NCBI RefSeq assembly: GCF_001310955.1
Contig: NZ_BAZX01000017.1
Location: 1-64,000, forward strand
Origin: Marinifilum fragile JCM 15579
GTDB taxonomy: Bacteria; Bacteroidota; Bacteroidia; Bacteroidales; Marinifilaceae
Direction of reading: 5' to 3'
Length of the DNA stretch: 64,000 nt
This document shows, one piece after another, positions 46,912 through 56,416 of this stretch. The position numbers were made by a program, and so were the translations under genes. How positions within the stretch are numbered: the stretch's first letter is position 1; each line of letters starts with the position of its first letter. The notes under the pieces were generated by a model that saw nothing but the letters and a program-made list of their open reading frames with translations, searched no databases and had not been told where the DNA came from.

Positions 46912-47685
46912 ATGAAACTTGCAATCATTCAATTTGAGCCTAAGTTTGGGGATGTACTTCAAACAATCGATAAGTTAAAATCGCTACTAAAAAAGGCAAA
47001 AGAAGCAGATTTAGTTGTTTTGCCAGAATTGGCTAATACGGGTTATAATTTTGATTCCAAAGAACAGGCTTTTAATTTATCCGAAACAATTAACGAGAGT
47101 GTTTTTCTCACATTTTTAAAGGATGCCTGCAAGGAGTATCAATTTGCTGTGGCAACAGGTTATTCTGAAAAGGAGGGAACAAAGCTTTATAATTCCTCGG
47201 TATTAATAGATGAAACTGGAGTAATATCTGTTTATAGAAAGTTGCACCTTTTTATGAATGAGAAGAATATTTTTGAGCCAGGCAATATAGATTTATCGGT
47301 AATCGATTACAAGGGAGTAAAATTGGGAATGCTGGTATGTTTCGATTGGATGTTTCCTGAAACGTGGAGAAAACTGGCATTGCTAGGAGCCGAATTGATT
47401 CTTCATCCTTCTAACCTGGTTTTGCCATATGCACAATCGGTTATTCCTTCCTACTCATTGGTAAATAGAGTATTTATCGCTACAGCAAATAGAATAGGAA
47501 AGGAAAAAGAGCTTACTTTTACTGGACAATCAATTATTACAGGTACAAAAGGAGAGGTATTGGCAAAAGCAGGCCTTTCAGAAGAAATACTTATGGTTGA
47601 AATAGATCCTAAAAAGGCAGAAGACAAAATGATTACTCCTTTAAATGACGCATTTAAGGACAGACGAACTGATATTTACGAATAA
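46912..47685 (+). CDS. Carbon-nitrogen hydrolase (nitrilase superfamily)
   Basis: A 257-aa single-domain nitrilase-fold amidase. The triad is visible as Glu in VVLPELANTGYNF (about 42), Lys in SVYRKLHLF (about 109) and Cys in GMLVCFDWMFPE (about 143). Substrate cannot be read from sequence; omega-amidase or other small-amide hydrolases are candidates. It lies 22 bp after gldB and 9 bp before the cyclo-ligase gene. Confidence 0.88.
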   Translation: MKLAIIQFEPKFGDVLQTIDKLKSLLKKAKEADLVVLPELANTGYNFDSKEQAFNLSETINESVFLTFLKDACKEYQFAVATGYSEKEGTKLYNSSVLIDETGVISVYRKLHLFMNEKNIFEPGNIDLSVIDYKGVKLGMLVCFDWMFPETWRKLALLGAELILHPSNLVLPYAQSVIPSYSLVNRVFIATANRIGKEKELTFTGQSIITGTKGEVLAKAGLSEEILMVEIDPKKAEDKMITPLNDAFKDRRTDIYE

Positions 47686-47694
47686 CACAGATAC

Positions 47695-48243
47695 ATGGAC
47701 ACAACAAATATTGACGATCAAAAAAGAAGAATCAGGAAAGAGATAAAACTGATGAAGCAGGATTACTCTATAAAACAATTGAAGGAAATGTCTGTTCCTA
47801 TTTTAAAGAAATTGGAGGAATTGCCGGAATTTGAAGAAGCAAAAACTGTAATGCTTTATTGGTCGATGAGCGATGAAGTGTTCTCACACGATTTTGTTTG
47901 TAAATGGGCCAGTAAGAAAAAAGTAATTTTGCCTTGTGTTAAAGGACAAACCTTAGATTTAAAAGTGTTTAAAGGAACTGAGAATTTGATTGAAGGTGAG
48001 AATTATGGAATTCCAGAACCTGATGGGCCAGTATTTATGGATGAAGATGAGATTGATTTAATTCTGATTCCGGGTGTTGCCTTTGACAAAGAGAATAATC
48101 GAATGGGAAGAGGAAAAGCATACTACGATCGTCTGCTTCAATCGCTAAGTGCATTTAAGGTTGGAATTTGTTTTGATTTTCAAGTTTTGGATCATGTTCC
48201 AATTGATGAGCATGATATAAAAATGAATTGTATCGTCTACTAG
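47695..48243 (+). CDS. fau: 5-formyltetrahydrofolate cyclo-ligase
   Basis: A 182-aa enzyme that converts 5-formyl-THF to 5,10-methenyl-THF using ATP. Marks are RIRKEIKLMKQDYS at the start, PGVAFDKENNRMGRGKAYYD (ATP and folate site) near 143-162, and DHVPIDEHDIKM near the end. The length is normal. It is the last gene of the gldB operon, with a strong terminator after it. Confidence 0.93.
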   Translation: MDTTNIDDQKRRIRKEIKLMKQDYSIKQLKEMSVPILKKLEELPEFEEAKTVMLYWSMSDEVFSHDFVCKWASKKKVILPCVKGQTLDLKVFKGTENLIEGENYGIPEPDGPVFMDEDEIDLILIPGVAFDKENNRMGRGKAYYDRLLQSLSAFKVGICFDFQVLDHVPIDEHDIKMNCIVY

Positions 48244-48254
48244 ATTTAGAAATA

Positions 48255-48285
48255 AAAAAGCCAGTGATCTTATCACTGGCTTTTT
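48255..48285. terminator. Bidirectional intrinsic terminator between fau and ferredoxin
   Basis: AAAAAGCCAGTGAT and ATCACTGGCTTTTT pair perfectly around CTT; each strand ends in five T. Confidence 0.9.
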
Positions 48286-48305
48286 AAATATCGGTTATTC
48301 TGCGA

Positions 48306-48476
48306 TTATTCAGCGTGAATAGCTTCTACTGGACAAGCGTCAACACAAGTACCACAATCAGTACAAAGATCTGCGTCGATTACATAGCGCTCATCACCCA
48401 TAGAGATAGCTTCAACAGGACATTCTCCTTCACAAGAACCGCATGAAATACAGTCGTCGTTAATTACGTAAGCCAT
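48306..48476 (-). CDS. 2[4Fe-4S] ferredoxin
   Basis: A 56-aa protein reading MAYVINDDCISCGSCEGECP and ending VDACPVEAIHAE. It has two CxxCxxCxxxCP clusters (Cys 9, 12, 15, 19 and 38, 41, 44, 48), the clostridial-type low-potential ferredoxin fold. It carries electrons in the cytoplasm, for example for pyruvate:ferredoxin oxidoreductase. It has its own promoter and terminator. Confidence 0.96.
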   Translation of the reverse strand: MAYVINDDCISCGSCEGECPVEAISMGDERYVIDADLCTDCGTCVDACPVEAIHAE

Positions 48477-48506
48477 TTTATTTTAATTTTAGTGTTAATA
48501 CTAATG

Positions 48507-48540
48507 CAAATGTAATATCATATTTTTAATGGAGAAACAA
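48507..48540 (-). promoter_or_regulatory. Promoter of the ferredoxin gene
   Basis: On the minus strand TTG (48540-48538), 23 bp, then TACATTTG followed by C (48514-48507), about 30 bp before the ATG. Confidence 0.5.
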
Positions 48541-48673
48541 TTTATTCAGGAATTCCTTTATTTTGAAACAGATTAAATAATGAACAATAACAAAATATCA
48601 AACCTAATTTACAGTATTAAAGATGATTGAGTCTTTTATTTTTACATTTAAATCAAAAAAATAAGCTATTTGT

Positions 48674-49846
48674 TCAAATAGGATATTGCCATCCAGCCAT
48701 TACGCCCATTGATGTTAGTAGTGCTTTTTCGTTTGCTTCAAAATTTGGAGTATGCAATGATCCTTCCTTATCTGATTTAACTCCAAATCGATAAAAAGTA
48801 ACTGGGTACTTTTGGGAATAAAAACCAAAATCTTCAGTAGTCATTCTAATATCCATGTTTACAACTCTATCTTCACCAATTAAAGAAATGGCATCAGCTT
48901 TTGCCTGATCGGTGTATGTTTCGTGATTTACCAAAAATGGATAACCGTGTTTGATATCCACTTTACATTCGGCTCCCATTCCTTTTGCTGTGGATTGAGC
49001 AATGTCAGTAATTAACTGTTTGGCTTTAGCTCTCCACTCTTCGTTCATGGTTCTGAAAGTACCAGCAATTTTAACCTCTTCCGGGATAATGTTGGTTGCT
49101 CCATTGGCTTCAATTTTTCCAAATGATAACACGGTTGGAATTCTGGCATCGCAATGTCTGCTAACAATTTGTTGCAGAGCTACTATAATATGTGAGGCAA
49201 TTAATACATTGTCGGTGCAACGATGAGGCATGGCAGCATGTCCTCCTTTGCCTTTTACGGTTAGGTAAATTTCATCTCCGGAAGCCATGTACATTCCTGA
49301 TCTGAAACCTACTGTTCCCGTAGGCATGTCAGGTAGAACGTGTGCACCAAGAATCCATTCAGGTTCGGGTTGTAAGGCTCCTTCTTCCATCATTAGTCTG
49401 GCTCCGCCTGGCAATAATTCTTCTCCAGGTTGAAAAATCAATAGGATAGTGCCTTCCCATTCAGTTTTAAATTGGTTTAAAATTTTAGCAGCACCCAGCA
49501 AACTTGCCATATGCATATCGTGACCACAAGCATGCATCACCCCATCGTTTTTAGAACAATATTTATTTTCAGAATTTTCATTAATTGGCAAGGCATCCAT
49601 ATCAGAGCGCAATGCAATTACCTTTTTGGATGGATTTTTTCCTTCAATTTTACCGACAATACCTGTTTTTACGAATCCATTGGTATATGGAATTCCATAT
49701 TCATCCAGCTTTGCCTGTATGTATTCTGAAGTTTTAAATTCTTCAAATGATAATTCGGGATTTTGATGCAAATGAGCACGAATATCAATAATCTCTGTTT
49801 CGATTGATTGTGCAAATTCCTGTATTTGATTTTTTAAATTGGTCAT
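48674..49846 (-). CDS. M20-family amidohydrolase (N-acyl-amino acid / hippurate hydrolase type)
   Basis: A 390-aa metallo-amidohydrolase. Metal site motifs are GVMHACGHDMHMASLLG near 99-115 and FQPGEELLPGGARLM near 138-152, with EDFGFYSQKYP near 345. A lid domain lies between about 185 and 295. The family removes acyl groups from N-acyl amino acids or hippurate; the substrate is not determined. No signal peptide, so it acts in the cytoplasm. A -7-like TAGCTTTG is at 49927-49920 on the minus strand. Confidence 0.9.
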   Translation of the reverse strand: MTNLKNQIQEFAQSIETEIIDIRAHLHQNPELSFEEFKTSEYIQAKLDEYGIPYTNGFVKTGIVGKIEGKNPSKKVIALRSDMDALPINENSENKYCSKNDGVMHACGHDMHMASLLGAAKILNQFKTEWEGTILLIFQPGEELLPGGARLMMEEGALQPEPEWILGAHVLPDMPTGTVGFRSGMYMASGDEIYLTVKGKGGHAAMPHRCTDNVLIASHIIVALQQIVSRHCDARIPTVLSFGKIEANGATNIIPEEVKIAGTFRTMNEEWRAKAKQLITDIAQSTAKGMGAECKVDIKHGYPFLVNHETYTDQAKADAISLIGEDRVVNMDIRMTTEDFGFYSQKYPVTFYRFGVKSDKEGSLHTPNFEANEKALLTSMGVMAGWQYPI

Positions 49847-50156
49847 AGTTGTGGTTAATGAATATATTTAATCTCGAAAATAAACAATTTAATTGAGCTC
49901 AGCTTATTTTACTTTCATACAAAGCTAAGAATACTTTATAATTTGCTATAAATATTATTGGAGCTGGTACGGTTATTGAATTGTCTACAAAGCTTACGAG
50001 AGTAGAATGGGCTTAACAAGTATTTAACTATATTTCGTATGGTAATCGATTAAAAATGTTTAGTTTTGTATGATTTCTGAATTTTTCAGGAAAAAAATAA
50101 ACTCTTTTGAGACTTTATCGTATTAAACAAAAGTTGATAAAAAATATTAGTAAGTT
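49847..50156. other. Divergent promoter region, M20 gene / DUF1573 gene
   Basis: 310 bp without a gene. It contains a minus-strand -7 element (TAGCTTTG, 49920-49927) and a plus-strand one (TAGTTTTG, 50061-50068). No operator-like dyad is evident. Confidence 0.45.
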
Positions 50157-51254
50157 ATGAATAGAAAAATAATTTTCTTGTTGGCAGTAGTTCTTTGTGG
50201 AAGTGTAGCTTTTGCTAATGCCCAAAATACGAAACCAGTAATGAAATTCGCTTCTAAAACACACGATTTTGGAACTTTTAAAGAAGAGTTGGGGAAACAA
50301 GTTTACTCTTTTGAATTTGTAAATGAAGGAAAACAGCCTATTATTATCAATCAGGTTCGTTCTTCTTGTGGTTGTACTTCTCCAGATTGGACCAAGAAGC
50401 CTGTTGCTCCAGGACAAAAAGGATTCATTAAAGCAACTTTTGATCCTAAAAATCGTCCAGGGCCTTTTAACAAATCTATCACAATAACTGCGAATACGAA
50501 TCCTTCAATAACTATATTAAGAATTAAAGGAACAGTAACACCTAGGGTTAAAACAATTGCTGATCTTTATCCAAGATTAATGGAAGGGTTGCGATTGAAG
50601 AATAATCATTTATCGCTAACTAAGGTTAAAAATACAGAGATTAAAGAGGGAGCATTAGAAGTATATAATGATAGCAATGAAGATATTAGTATTGCATTTA
50701 AAAGAATGCCTGCACATCTTCAGTTAAAAATGGTTCCTGAAAAGCTGGCCCCTAAGCAAAAAGGTAAAATTGTTGCATTATACGATGGGGGAAAGAAAAA
50801 TGATTGGGGATTTGTTACAGATTACATGGATTTAATCGTGAACCAAAAACATAAGCCTGGTCAAAGAATTATTGTAAGTGCTAATATTGTTGAAGATTTC
50901 GCAAGATTAACAGAAGAAGAGAAGAGTGTTGCTCCTAAGGTTGAGTTCACTGAAAAAGTTTTTGACTTTGGAGAACTAACCCAAGGACAGAATGCCGAGC
51001 ATGTTTTTACCATGAAAAACAATGGTGCCTCTGACTTAATTATTCGTAAAACAAAATCTTCTTGTGGTTGCACAGCCATTGCTCCTCAAGCAAAAATTAT
51101 TAAAGCAGGAGAGGAAACAGAAATTAAGGTTGTCTTTAATTCAAGAGGAAAAAGAGGGCGTCAAAACAAATTGATTACCGTAATTACGAATGATCCGATT
51201 CATTCAGAAGTGAATTTAAGAGTAAGAGGTAATGTTATCATGCCCAAGAGCTAA
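50157..51254 (+). CDS. Secreted protein with two DUF1573 domains
   Basis: A 365-aa exported protein: signal peptide 1-22 (SVAFANA), a DUF1573 domain (about 28-120), a middle beta-rich part and a second DUF1573 domain (about 265-365). Each DUF1573 copy has the hallmark SSCGCT (Cys71/Cys73 and again near 305), preceded by HDFGTF or FDFGEL. The fold is related to ASPM-SPD2-Hydin/MSP-type beta sandwiches. Such proteins are very common in Bacteroidota envelopes and their role is unknown. Confidence 0.87.
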   Translation: MNRKIIFLLAVVLCGSVAFANAQNTKPVMKFASKTHDFGTFKEELGKQVYSFEFVNEGKQPIIINQVRSSCGCTSPDWTKKPVAPGQKGFIKATFDPKNRPGPFNKSITITANTNPSITILRIKGTVTPRVKTIADLYPRLMEGLRLKNNHLSLTKVKNTEIKEGALEVYNDSNEDISIAFKRMPAHLQLKMVPEKLAPKQKGKIVALYDGGKKNDWGFVTDYMDLIVNQKHKPGQRIIVSANIVEDFARLTEEEKSVAPKVEFTEKVFDFGELTQGQNAEHVFTMKNNGASDLIIRKTKSSCGCTAIAPQAKIIKAGEETEIKVVFNSRGKRGRQNKLITVITNDPIHSEVNLRVRGNVIMPKS

Positions 51255-51275
51255 GAAAATATGATTTGAAATATG

Positions 51276-51303
51276 AGCCTTTCAGTTTCTGAAAGGCTTT
51301 TTT
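51276..51303 (+). terminator. Intrinsic terminator after the DUF1573 gene
   Basis: AGCCTTTCAG and CTGAAAGGCT pair perfectly around TTT, followed by six T. Confidence 0.9.
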
Positions 51304-51415
51304 ATGTGCTAATTTTAAGAGTTGCTAACAAACATATGCACTTTTCTTGATGTTTGCAGATGGCTTAAGTACTAAATTTATAACTTCGCATACATAACAA
51401 TTAGATCAAAGAATC

Positions 51416-52546
51416 ATGTCAGATAAAAATAAGAAACAGGATCATATCGAGAATGATCCTTCATATAAGGGATTACAAGTAAATTCAGGAATAAGTCAAC
51501 CACCTTCAATCAATCCTCGAATAGCTGAGCGTTTAAAGAAAAACAAACGCAAAAAATATACTGTTGACGATTTCGTAAAAGGAATTTTAGATGGCGATAG
51601 AGGGATATTGAGCCAGGCAATTACATTGATTGAAAGTTCTAAATTTGAGCATCAGAAAATTGCCCAGGAAATTATTGAAAAATGTTTGCCGTATTCTGGC
51701 AAATCGGTTCGTATTGGGGTTACTGGTGTTCCAGGTGCTGGAAAGAGTACTTTTATTGAAGCCTTTGGCAAGCATGTAACCGGACAAGGACACAAGTTGG
51801 CAGTGTTGGCTATTGACCCTAGTAGTGAAAGAAGCAAAGGAAGTATCCTGGGAGATAAAACCAGAATGGAAGAACTTTCAGTAGATCAAAATGCATACAT
51901 TCGTCCTTCTCCATCGGCAGGATCCTTGGGAGGTGTGGCTCGTAAAACCCGCGAAAGTTTAATTTTGTGTGAAGCTGCAGGATTTGATACCATTCTGATT
52001 GAAACAGTCGGTGTTGGACAATCGGAAACAGCAGTTCACTCTATGGTGGATTTCTTCCTTTTGATAAAAATTGCAGGTGCTGGTGATGAGTTGCAAGGAA
52101 TCAAAAGAGGGATTATGGAAATGGCAGATTTAATTTCCATTAACAAGGCTGATGGAAATAATATACACAAAGCGCAATTGGCAAGGGTGCAATTCGAAAA
52201 TGCGCTTCACTTGTTCCCAAAATCGCCATCAGGCTGGTCTCCAAAAGTTTTAACTTGTTCTGCAATTGAAAAAACAGGGATTGATAAAATTTGGGATACC
52301 ATTATGGATTATTGCAGCCATACACAGCAAAACGGTTATTTTGAGCAAAGAAGAAGTGAGCAAGCCAAATACTGGATGTATGAAACCATTAATGAGCAAT
52401 TAAAGGATGGTTTTTACCAGAAACAGTTGATTAAAGAACAGATTCCAGAATTTGAAAATAAAGTTTTAAATGATGAAATGAGTTCTTTTGTTGCAGCATT
52501 TAAATTATTGAATGCCTATTTTCAGGATATCAAGAATAAAGAGTAA
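51416..52546 (+). CDS. meaB: Methylmalonyl-CoA mutase-associated GTPase MeaB
   Basis: A 376-aa G3E-family GTPase. P-loop TGVPGAGKST (about 103-112), switch regions LAIDPSSERSKGSILGDKTRM and VETVGVGQSETAV-like residues near 195-207, and base-recognition NKAD near 243. MeaB protects and reloads the adenosylcobalamin-dependent methylmalonyl-CoA mutase. The mutase genes are not in the window. Together with the carboxyltransferase at 15186 it points to a propionate/succinate methylmalonyl-CoA route. A candidate promoter is TTTG 51353-51356 with TAACTTCG 51381-51388. Confidence 0.95.
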   Translation: MSDKNKKQDHIENDPSYKGLQVNSGISQPPSINPRIAERLKKNKRKKYTVDDFVKGILDGDRGILSQAITLIESSKFEHQKIAQEIIEKCLPYSGKSVRIGVTGVPGAGKSTFIEAFGKHVTGQGHKLAVLAIDPSSERSKGSILGDKTRMEELSVDQNAYIRPSPSAGSLGGVARKTRESLILCEAAGFDTILIETVGVGQSETAVHSMVDFFLLIKIAGAGDELQGIKRGIMEMADLISINKADGNNIHKAQLARVQFENALHLFPKSPSGWSPKVLTCSAIEKTGIDKIWDTIMDYCSHTQQNGYFEQRRSEQAKYWMYETINEQLKDGFYQKQLIKEQIPEFENKVLNDEMSSFVAAFKLLNAYFQDIKNKE

Positions 52547-52637
52547 ATCGATACGTATATCGAAAATCGTTTCGATTACACGTTTATTTTGGTAGATTTA
52601 GGAATTCATAATTATTAACACACAAAATACCGTACAC

Positions 52638-53732
52638 ATGAAAAAGTTATTTATCGCCATAGCAGCGATTGGTTTATTTTTTACTTCTTGTAATCAAGGT
52701 GAACAATTTAAGCTAACTGGTAATATATCAGGACAATCAGAAGGTAAAGTATACCTTTCAAAAGTTCAGGATAATGAATTGGTAAAAATCGATTCGGCAG
52801 AATTAAAGGAAGGCGTTTTTGAATTTGTTGGAACTGTTGCTTCTCCTCAGAGATATTTTATTCAATTGGATGGTAAAAAAGAAGCAATTCAATTTTTTGT
52901 AGAAAATGCGAATATTGAAATTAGTGCTGATGCTGAGAAATTGGCTGAAGCTAAAGTGGTAGGTTCTGCAGAGCAAGATGTGTACGTAGCATATCAAGAA
53001 TCACAAAAGGTTTTTAATGAAAAAAACATGAATCTGCGTAAAGAGTATATGGCTGCCAGAAATGCTCAAGATCAGGCAAAAATGGATTCTATCAGAGAGG
53101 TTGCAATGAAAATGGAAGAAGAAGTAGATGCTGTAACCGATGAATTTTTAAAGAATAATGCAACATCAGTTGTTTCTGGTTTTATTAAATACAGAATGAC
53201 AGGAGGAATGGAGCTTGCAAAGATGGAAGAAATGTACAATGCAATGCCTGAAAATGTAAAAGCTTCTATTTATGGTGTTAAAATCAAAGATAAAATTGAC
53301 TTATTAAATAGTGTAGCTGTTGGTAAAACTGCTCCTGATTTTACTTTGAATACTCCTGAAGATACTCCACTTAGTCTTTCTTCATTAAAAGGGAAAGTAG
53401 TTGTTATTGACTTCTGGGCATCATGGTGTGGTCCTTGTAGAAGAGAAAATCCACATATGGTTGAACTGTATAAGGAAGTTAACGAAAGAGGAGTTGAATT
53501 CTTGGGAGTTTCTCTAGATAAGGATAAAGACAAGTGGTTAAAAGCCATTGAAGATGACGGTTTGATTTGGAAGCATGTTTCTGACCTGAAATATTGGAAT
53601 TCTGAAGCAGCTAAAATGTATGGAATTAGTGGTATTCCTGCTACAGTTCTTCTTGATCAAAATGGTGTAATTGTAGCTAAAAACTTAAGAAGTGCTGAAT
53701 TGAAAGTAGAAATTGAAAAATTACTTCAATAG
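52638..53732 (+). CDS. TlpA/ResA-like thiol-disulfide lipoprotein with DUF4369 domain
   Basis: A 364-aa lipoprotein with lipobox GLFFTSC (Cys18) and an N-terminal DUF4369-type domain (about 25-115, GNISGQSEGKVYLSKVQDN). A helical linker follows (about 120-215), then a thioredoxin domain (about 230-364) with WASWCGPCRRE (Cys264 and Cys267) and cis-Pro in GIPATVLL. It is expected in the periplasm, reducing disulfides of exported proteins or cytochromes. It is a single gene followed by a terminator. Confidence 0.92.
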   Translation: MKKLFIAIAAIGLFFTSCNQGEQFKLTGNISGQSEGKVYLSKVQDNELVKIDSAELKEGVFEFVGTVASPQRYFIQLDGKKEAIQFFVENANIEISADAEKLAEAKVVGSAEQDVYVAYQESQKVFNEKNMNLRKEYMAARNAQDQAKMDSIREVAMKMEEEVDAVTDEFLKNNATSVVSGFIKYRMTGGMELAKMEEMYNAMPENVKASIYGVKIKDKIDLLNSVAVGKTAPDFTLNTPEDTPLSLSSLKGKVVVIDFWASWCGPCRRENPHMVELYKEVNERGVEFLGVSLDKDKDKWLKAIEDDGLIWKHVSDLKYWNSEAAKMYGISGIPATVLLDQNGVIVAKNLRSAELKVEIEKLLQ

Positions 53733-53754
53733 TATATTTAAGATATTAAGGTTG

Positions 53755-53785
53755 GCCCGATGGATTCTTTCTATCGGGCTTTTTG
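53755..53785 (+). terminator. Intrinsic terminator after the TlpA-like gene
   Basis: GCCCGAT and ATCGGGC pair around an 11-nt loop, followed by TTTTTGTTTG. Confidence 0.85.
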
Positions 53786-53872
53786 TTTGTAATAGGAATT
53801 TGACTAAATTCATTATTCTGAATCATGCAATAAAACAGCTATGCTTTGAGTCATTTTTAGCGAGGATTTCAA

Positions 53873-53901
53873 TTGTTGATTCGAAAAAATATTTACTTTT
53901 G
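53873..53901 (+). promoter_or_regulatory. Promoter of the metal ABC transporter operon
   Basis: TTG at 53873-53875, 18 bp, then TACTTTTG at 53894-53901. The start point would be near 53908, inside the dyad described next. Confidence 0.6.
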
Positions 53902-53924
53902 TTATTTAAATCAGATCTAAATAA
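53902..53924. promoter_or_regulatory. 23-bp near-perfect dyad, candidate metalloregulator operator
   Basis: Arms TTATTTA (53902-53908) and TAAATAA (53918-53924) with inner ATC / GAT, centre at 53913; only one base pair breaks the symmetry. It directly follows the -7 box and covers the expected transcription start, so a bound protein would block initiation. A zinc or manganese repressor (Zur/Fur or DtxR/MntR type) is the natural candidate, by inference from the operon. Confidence 0.6.
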
Positions 53925-53941
53925 ATTAATTCAATAAACAA

Positions 53942-54814
53942 ATGAGATTTGTTAATATTCTTATTCTTTCCGTATTAATATTCGGAATATACTCTTGTCA
54001 ACCAAAGCAAGCTAAAAAAACAGAAAATCAAATTTCGGTAAGTATTTTACCTCAGAAATATTTTGTGGAACGAATTGCTGGGAATGACTTTCAGGTTAAT
54101 ATTTTAATTCCTCCAGGAGGTAGTCCTGCAACCTACGAACCAACTCCTATGCAAATGGAACAGGTTGCAAAATCGGTTGCTTATTTTAAAATTGGACATA
54201 TCCCTTTCGAAAATACCTGGATGAACAACATGATTGAAACAGCAGGAGATATTAAAGTATATAACCTTTCGAAAGGAATTGAGTTAGTGCGTGGACCAGA
54301 AGTTCAGCATGGCGACCATTTTCACGAGGGAGGTATTGATCCGCATACTTGGTCTTCGCCAAAAGCAGTTATTCAAATTGTTCAAAACCTATACGAAGGT
54401 TTGGTGGATTTGGCTCCAGAGAAAGAAGAAATATACAAGAAGAATCTGAACCAATTTCTTTCAGAATTGGAAATGTTGGATCAAGAATCAGAAGAAGTTT
54501 TTGCAGGAGCTAAGCACAAATCATTTATGATATTTCATCCGGCATTGACATATTTGGCTCGAGACTATGGTTTGAATCAAATTCCAATAGAATTACATGG
54601 CAAAGAACCTTCTCCAGCTCACATGCAAAATTTAATTGGTGAGGCTGAAAAACATGATATTAAGGTTGTCTTTATTCAGAAACAATTTAATAAAGAAAAT
54701 GCTGAAGCCATTGCAAAAGAGATTAATGCTAAGGTGATTCAAATTGATCCTTTGAATGAAGATTGGATGGCTGAAATGAAAAGCATTGTCAATCACTTAA
54801 AAGGTGACGCTTAA
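53942..54814 (+). CDS. znuA: Metal (zinc/manganese) ABC transporter substrate-binding lipoprotein
   Basis: A 290-aa cluster A-I binding protein with lipobox LIFGIYSC (Cys19). Metal-ligand regions are GHIPFENTW (His near 86), a short His-rich loop HGDHFHEGG, then IDPHTW (His near 138), MIFHPALTYLARDYG (His near 198) and a C-terminal QIDPLNEDW Asp. It captures the ion outside the inner membrane. Zinc is favoured because of the His-rich loop, but manganese cannot be excluded. First gene of the three-gene operon. Confidence 0.9.
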   Translation: MRFVNILILSVLIFGIYSCQPKQAKKTENQISVSILPQKYFVERIAGNDFQVNILIPPGGSPATYEPTPMQMEQVAKSVAYFKIGHIPFENTWMNNMIETAGDIKVYNLSKGIELVRGPEVQHGDHFHEGGIDPHTWSSPKAVIQIVQNLYEGLVDLAPEKEEIYKKNLNQFLSELEMLDQESEEVFAGAKHKSFMIFHPALTYLARDYGLNQIPIELHGKEPSPAHMQNLIGEAEKHDIKVVFIQKQFNKENAEAIAKEINAKVIQIDPLNEDWMAEMKSIVNHLKGDA

Positions 54815-54829
54815 ATTCAAAAAACTAAG

Positions 54830-55558
54830 ATGAACAAACTTCTGGAACTGAAATCCATAAATGCAGCCTACGACGACAAGTTGGTGTTGAAAGATGTCGA
54901 CTTGGTAGTGAATCAAAATGATTTTGTTGGAATTATTGGGCCAAATGGAGGTGGTAAAACTACCTTACTCAAGGTGATTCTTGGCATTTTAAAGCCTGTA
55001 AGTGGAGAAATGTATGTGAATGGAAGCACGATTGGTTATTTACCTCAAATTAATCAAATTGATAAAAAATTTCCGATTTCTGTTCGAGATGTAGTTTTAT
55101 CGGGTTTGATGGGGGTGAAAAAATTATTTGGAAGGTATAGTCCAGAGAATCGAAAGCGTGCAAATGAATTGATGGATCAAATGGGCATTCTTCATTTGAG
55201 AAATAAGAACATTGGCGAGCTTTCAGGCGGTCAGTTGCAAAGGGTATTTTTGTGCAGAGCAATTATTTCTGATCCCCAGCTGTTGATTTTAGATGAGCCA
55301 GATACCTATGTGGACAGTAATTTTGAAGGGGAATTGTATGATATTTTGGATCAATTGAATGATCACATCGCAATTATCATTGTATCGCACGATGTTGGAA
55401 CCATTTGTTCGCACGTAAAAACCATTGCCTGTGTAAATCAAACACTGTGTTATCACGATTCCAATATCATATCACAAGAGCAGCTTAAAGCTTATAATTG
55501 TCCAATCGATTTAATTACTCACGGTGAAGTTCCGCATCGAGTATTAAAGCATCATTAG
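54830..55558 (+). CDS. znuC: Metal ABC transporter ATP-binding protein
   Basis: A 242-aa ABC ATPase. Walker A GPNGGGKTTLLKVI (about 38-51), signature ELSGGQLQRVFL (about 134-145), Walker B LLILDEPDTYVD (about 156-167) and the H-loop His in IIVSHDVGTI (about 187). It powers metal uptake with the neighbouring binding protein and permease; 15 bp after znuA and 4 bp before the permease gene. Confidence 0.94.
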   Translation: MNKLLELKSINAAYDDKLVLKDVDLVVNQNDFVGIIGPNGGGKTTLLKVILGILKPVSGEMYVNGSTIGYLPQINQIDKKFPISVRDVVLSGLMGVKKLFGRYSPENRKRANELMDQMGILHLRNKNIGELSGGQLQRVFLCRAIISDPQLLILDEPDTYVDSNFEGELYDILDQLNDHIAIIIVSHDVGTICSHVKTIACVNQTLCYHDSNIISQEQLKAYNCPIDLITHGEVPHRVLKHH

Positions 55559-55562
55559 TAGT

Positions 55563-56416
55563 ATGAACTCTATATTTGAATTATTTCAATATCAATTTTT
55601 TACCAATGCGGTATTTGCTGCAATAATGGCCAGCATTACTTGTGGGATTATTGGATCATACATCGTTTCGCGTCGCATTGTGTTTATTAGTGGTGGAATT
55701 ACCCATGCATCTTTTGGAGGAATTGGAATTGCTTGGTATATGGGATTGAACCAATATTGGGAGCTGCCCTGTTTGGTGTTTTATCAGCTTTTGGGATTGA
55801 ATGGTTGTCGAAAAAAACTGATGTGAGACAGGACTCTGTTATTGGAATTCTGTGGGCATTGGGAATGGCATTGGGGATCATATTTATATACATGACTCCT
55901 GGTTATGCCCCTAATTTGATGAGCTTTCTGTTTGGAAATATACTAACTGTTGGTAGTTTGGACTTATTGCTTTTGTTGGGTTTAAGCATTTTAACGATTC
56001 TTGTTTTTGCAATGTTTCTGAAACCGATTTTGTATGTAGCCTTTGATGAAGAATTTGCTAAAACACAGCGTATTCCAGTTCACTTTATCAGTTACCTGAT
56101 GATTGCCTTGGTGGCTTTGGCAATTGTTTTGAACATACGTGTGGTAGGAATTATTCTGGTAATTTCATTCCTAACCATTCCACAAACTATTGCCAATATG
56201 TTTACGAAGGACTTTAAGAGAATGATTTTTGGATCAATCGGATTTGGCTTATTAGGTTCTTTCATTGGTTTATTGGTGTCGTATAAAATTAATGCCCCTT
56301 CGGGAGCAACCATTATATTTTCATTTGTAATTTTATTTGTGATTGCCAAATTGGTGCAGTTGTCAATGATTGCAATAAGAAGGAAAGAAGGAATTAAAGG
56401 AGAAAAAATAGGATAG
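55563..56416 (+). CDS. znuB: Metal ABC transporter permease, frameshifted
   Basis: Two frames join into 284 aa with about eight transmembrane helices. The first frame runs from FELFQYQFFTNAVFAAIM to GGIGIAWYMG and then derails. The second continues IEPILGAALFGVLSAFGIEW. The break is at 55742-55744, where GGG should be GGGG. The ABC-3 family membrane protein forms the pore for zinc or manganese. Sequencing error is the likeliest cause, since both parts are well conserved and the operon is otherwise intact. Confidence 0.88.

Noticed and set aside
53713-53937. A 74-codon ORF between the TlpA-like gene and the metal ABC operon
   Set aside because: It covers the TlpA-like terminator, the ABC promoter and the operator dyad, so it is almost certainly chance.
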